The notes below the pieces were generated by a model. The model did no database searches. It worked only from the letters and a program-made list of their open reading frames with translations, and was not told the DNA's origin. A program made the translations under genes and the position numbers. Of a stretch of 64,000 bases of DNA, positions 62,808 through 64,000 are shown in pieces (the first letter of the stretch is position 1; every line of letters begins with the position of its first letter). Source of the DNA: Tillus elongatus (lineage: Eukaryota; Arthropoda; Insecta; Coleoptera; Cleridae); assembly GCA_964006375.1 (NCBI GenBank), contig OZ023262.1, forward strand, positions 196,541,907 to 196,605,906, read 5' to 3'.

Positions 62808-64000
62808 CTACCGCCCTGGGCAAGGCTGAACTTTTTGCCTCGTTGTTTGCCGGAAATTCTACTCTCAATCCACCTCCAAATGTTTAACCAATAACAGTCC
62901 CCAGTGTCGCGCATAAAATGACGAATATCATTTTCAGAACTAAAAAGGTACGAAAGATGTTATCTTCTCTTAATACCAGGAAAGCATCTGGCCTTGACGA
63001 GATCCCAGCAATTGTTCTCAAAAAATGCGCACCAGAACTTGCTCCTGTCTTGACTCGTCTGTTTCAGACATCTTACAATAGAGGCATATTCCCTAGTAAC
63101 TGAAAAACTGCTCGAGTACAACCCGTCTCCAAGAAAGGATCCAAAACGCTTCCTAGCAACTACAGGCCTATTTCTCTTCTTTCAGTCGTCTCTAAACTGA
63201 TGGAAAAGTATATAAACACCGAATTACTAAAATTTCTTAAAAAACACAGTCTAATCCACGACAGGCAGTATGGAATCCCTCAGCGCAGATCAACTGCCGA
63301 CCTCCTTTCCTTTGTCACCCATTCTTCGAACAAGTCTATGGAACTACACGGTGAATCCCAGTTTGTCGCTCTAGACATATCCAAATCATTTGACCAGGTC
63401 TGGCACGCAGCGCTGCTTAATAAACTCCCGGCCTATGGCCTACCACCAAAACTCTGTACATGGACAGCAAATTTCCTCTCCAAGCGAAGCACTTCTGTTG
63501 TCGTGGATGGCTATTCCTCTAAACTGTATCCAATTAATGCGGGAGTTCCACAAGGTTTAGCTTTAGCCCCTACTTTGTTTCTTCTCCACATCAATGACCT
63601 CCTCTCTAGCACATCCAACCCAGTTTACAGTTACGCGGACGACAGCATCCTCCACTCAAATATACAATATTCTAAGCCTGTCTCTTTAGCCCGCTTAGAT
63701 GAGGATCGCAGACTCATTGAGGGTTCTCTCTACGTGGATCTCCAAAAATATTAGACTGGGGAAGTAGAAATCTTGTACAATTCAACCCCACCAAATCACA
63801 GTCTTGCTTTCTTTCTCATAAGAGATACGCCAGCACTAGACCCATCACAATTAATAACCAAGTTATTCAATGTAATGAGTCATTTTCACTTCAAAGTAAT
63901 GAGCCCTTGTCAATTGTTGGCATTTCTGTGGATCGAAATCTCAATTGGCACCAACATGTCAATCAATTGCAGAAGCCGCTGCTAAGAAATTAGGTTTCCT
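62808..64000 (+). pseudogene. CR1-like LINE, second copy, cut by the window end
   Basis: Aligns almost base for base with 1,060-2,220 of the first copy. RT blocks: KVRKMLSSLNTRKASGLDEI (62,945), NYRPISLLSVVSKLMEKYI, IPQRRSTADLLSFVTHSSNK (63,270), VALDISKSFDQVWHAALLNK (motif A, 63,370), AGVPQGLALAPTLFLLHIND (motif B) and SYADDSILHS (motif C, 63,630). Breaks: TGG to TGA near 63,103, and a one-base loss near 63,746 that ends the frame at QKY. Between 63,200 and 63,754 it is open and better preserved than copy 1. 5' truncated at about 62,808; the 3' end lies outside the window. Confidence 0.88.

Overview
The window reads as a gene-poor, AT-rich piece of a repeat-dense animal genome. An arthropod, probably an insect, fits best: it holds mariner, a DD41D (rosa-type) mariner relative, piggyBac, hAT and pogo transposons, RTE, CR1-like, I-like, L1/Tx1-like and R4/Dong-like LINEs, Penelope-like elements (PLEs) and a tRNA-derived SINE. 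The species cannot be named from the sequence. I found no host gene, tRNA or rRNA gene. Nearly every protein-like reading frame is a decayed transposon gene. The one long intact frame is a 655-codon hAT transposase at 57,523-59,490 (minus).

Layout. 1-4.3 kb: LINE remains, including a CR1-like LINE, then (GT)n. 5.1-10.3 kb: a SINE fragment, a DD41D element with ~290-bp TIRs and a complete pogo-like element with TA duplications. 10.5-15.5 kb: an RTE LINE whose RT is interrupted by (TA)n, and two pogo-like transposase relics. 16-20 kb: an inverted repeat, a six-copy 70-bp minisatellite and a mariner relic. 21.8-29.1 kb: two SINE copies, a second DD41D element and a LINE RT relic. 30-40 kb: a modular (TA)n-bearing repeat family, partly in head-to-tail arrays, plus a piggyBac carrying a nested PLE fragment. 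40-46 kb: an LTR-like block inside (TA)n, a Tc1-like relic, an I-like LINE relic and an unidentified decayed coding region. 47-53.5 kb: a head-to-head PLE pair and more of the modular repeat family. 54-61.5 kb: an L1/Tx1-like relic, (AAT)n, then an R4/Dong-like LINE split by a 3.7-kb hAT with an 8-bp target duplication. 61.6-64 kb: another modular repeat and a second copy of the CR1-like LINE, cut by the window end.

The dominant unexplained structure is the modular family, called family H here. It has a hairpin end (End A, TTAGTGAATTTTC...AAAATTCACTAA), a short module M1, a long (TA)n tract at a fixed internal place, a module M2, further body modules, and another end (End B, GGACGCAGCAAGTGCG and its complement). 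About ten of the roughly nineteen long (TA)n tracts sit in this same position. Units occur both dispersed and in tandem, which resembles Helentron-associated (HINE/DINE-like) elements, but no helicase gene is present to prove that.

The nesting gives relative ages: family H is older than piggyBac, which is older than the PLE fragment inside it, and the R4/Dong-like LINE is older than the hAT. The hAT, with its intact frame and perfect target duplication, is probably the youngest insertion.
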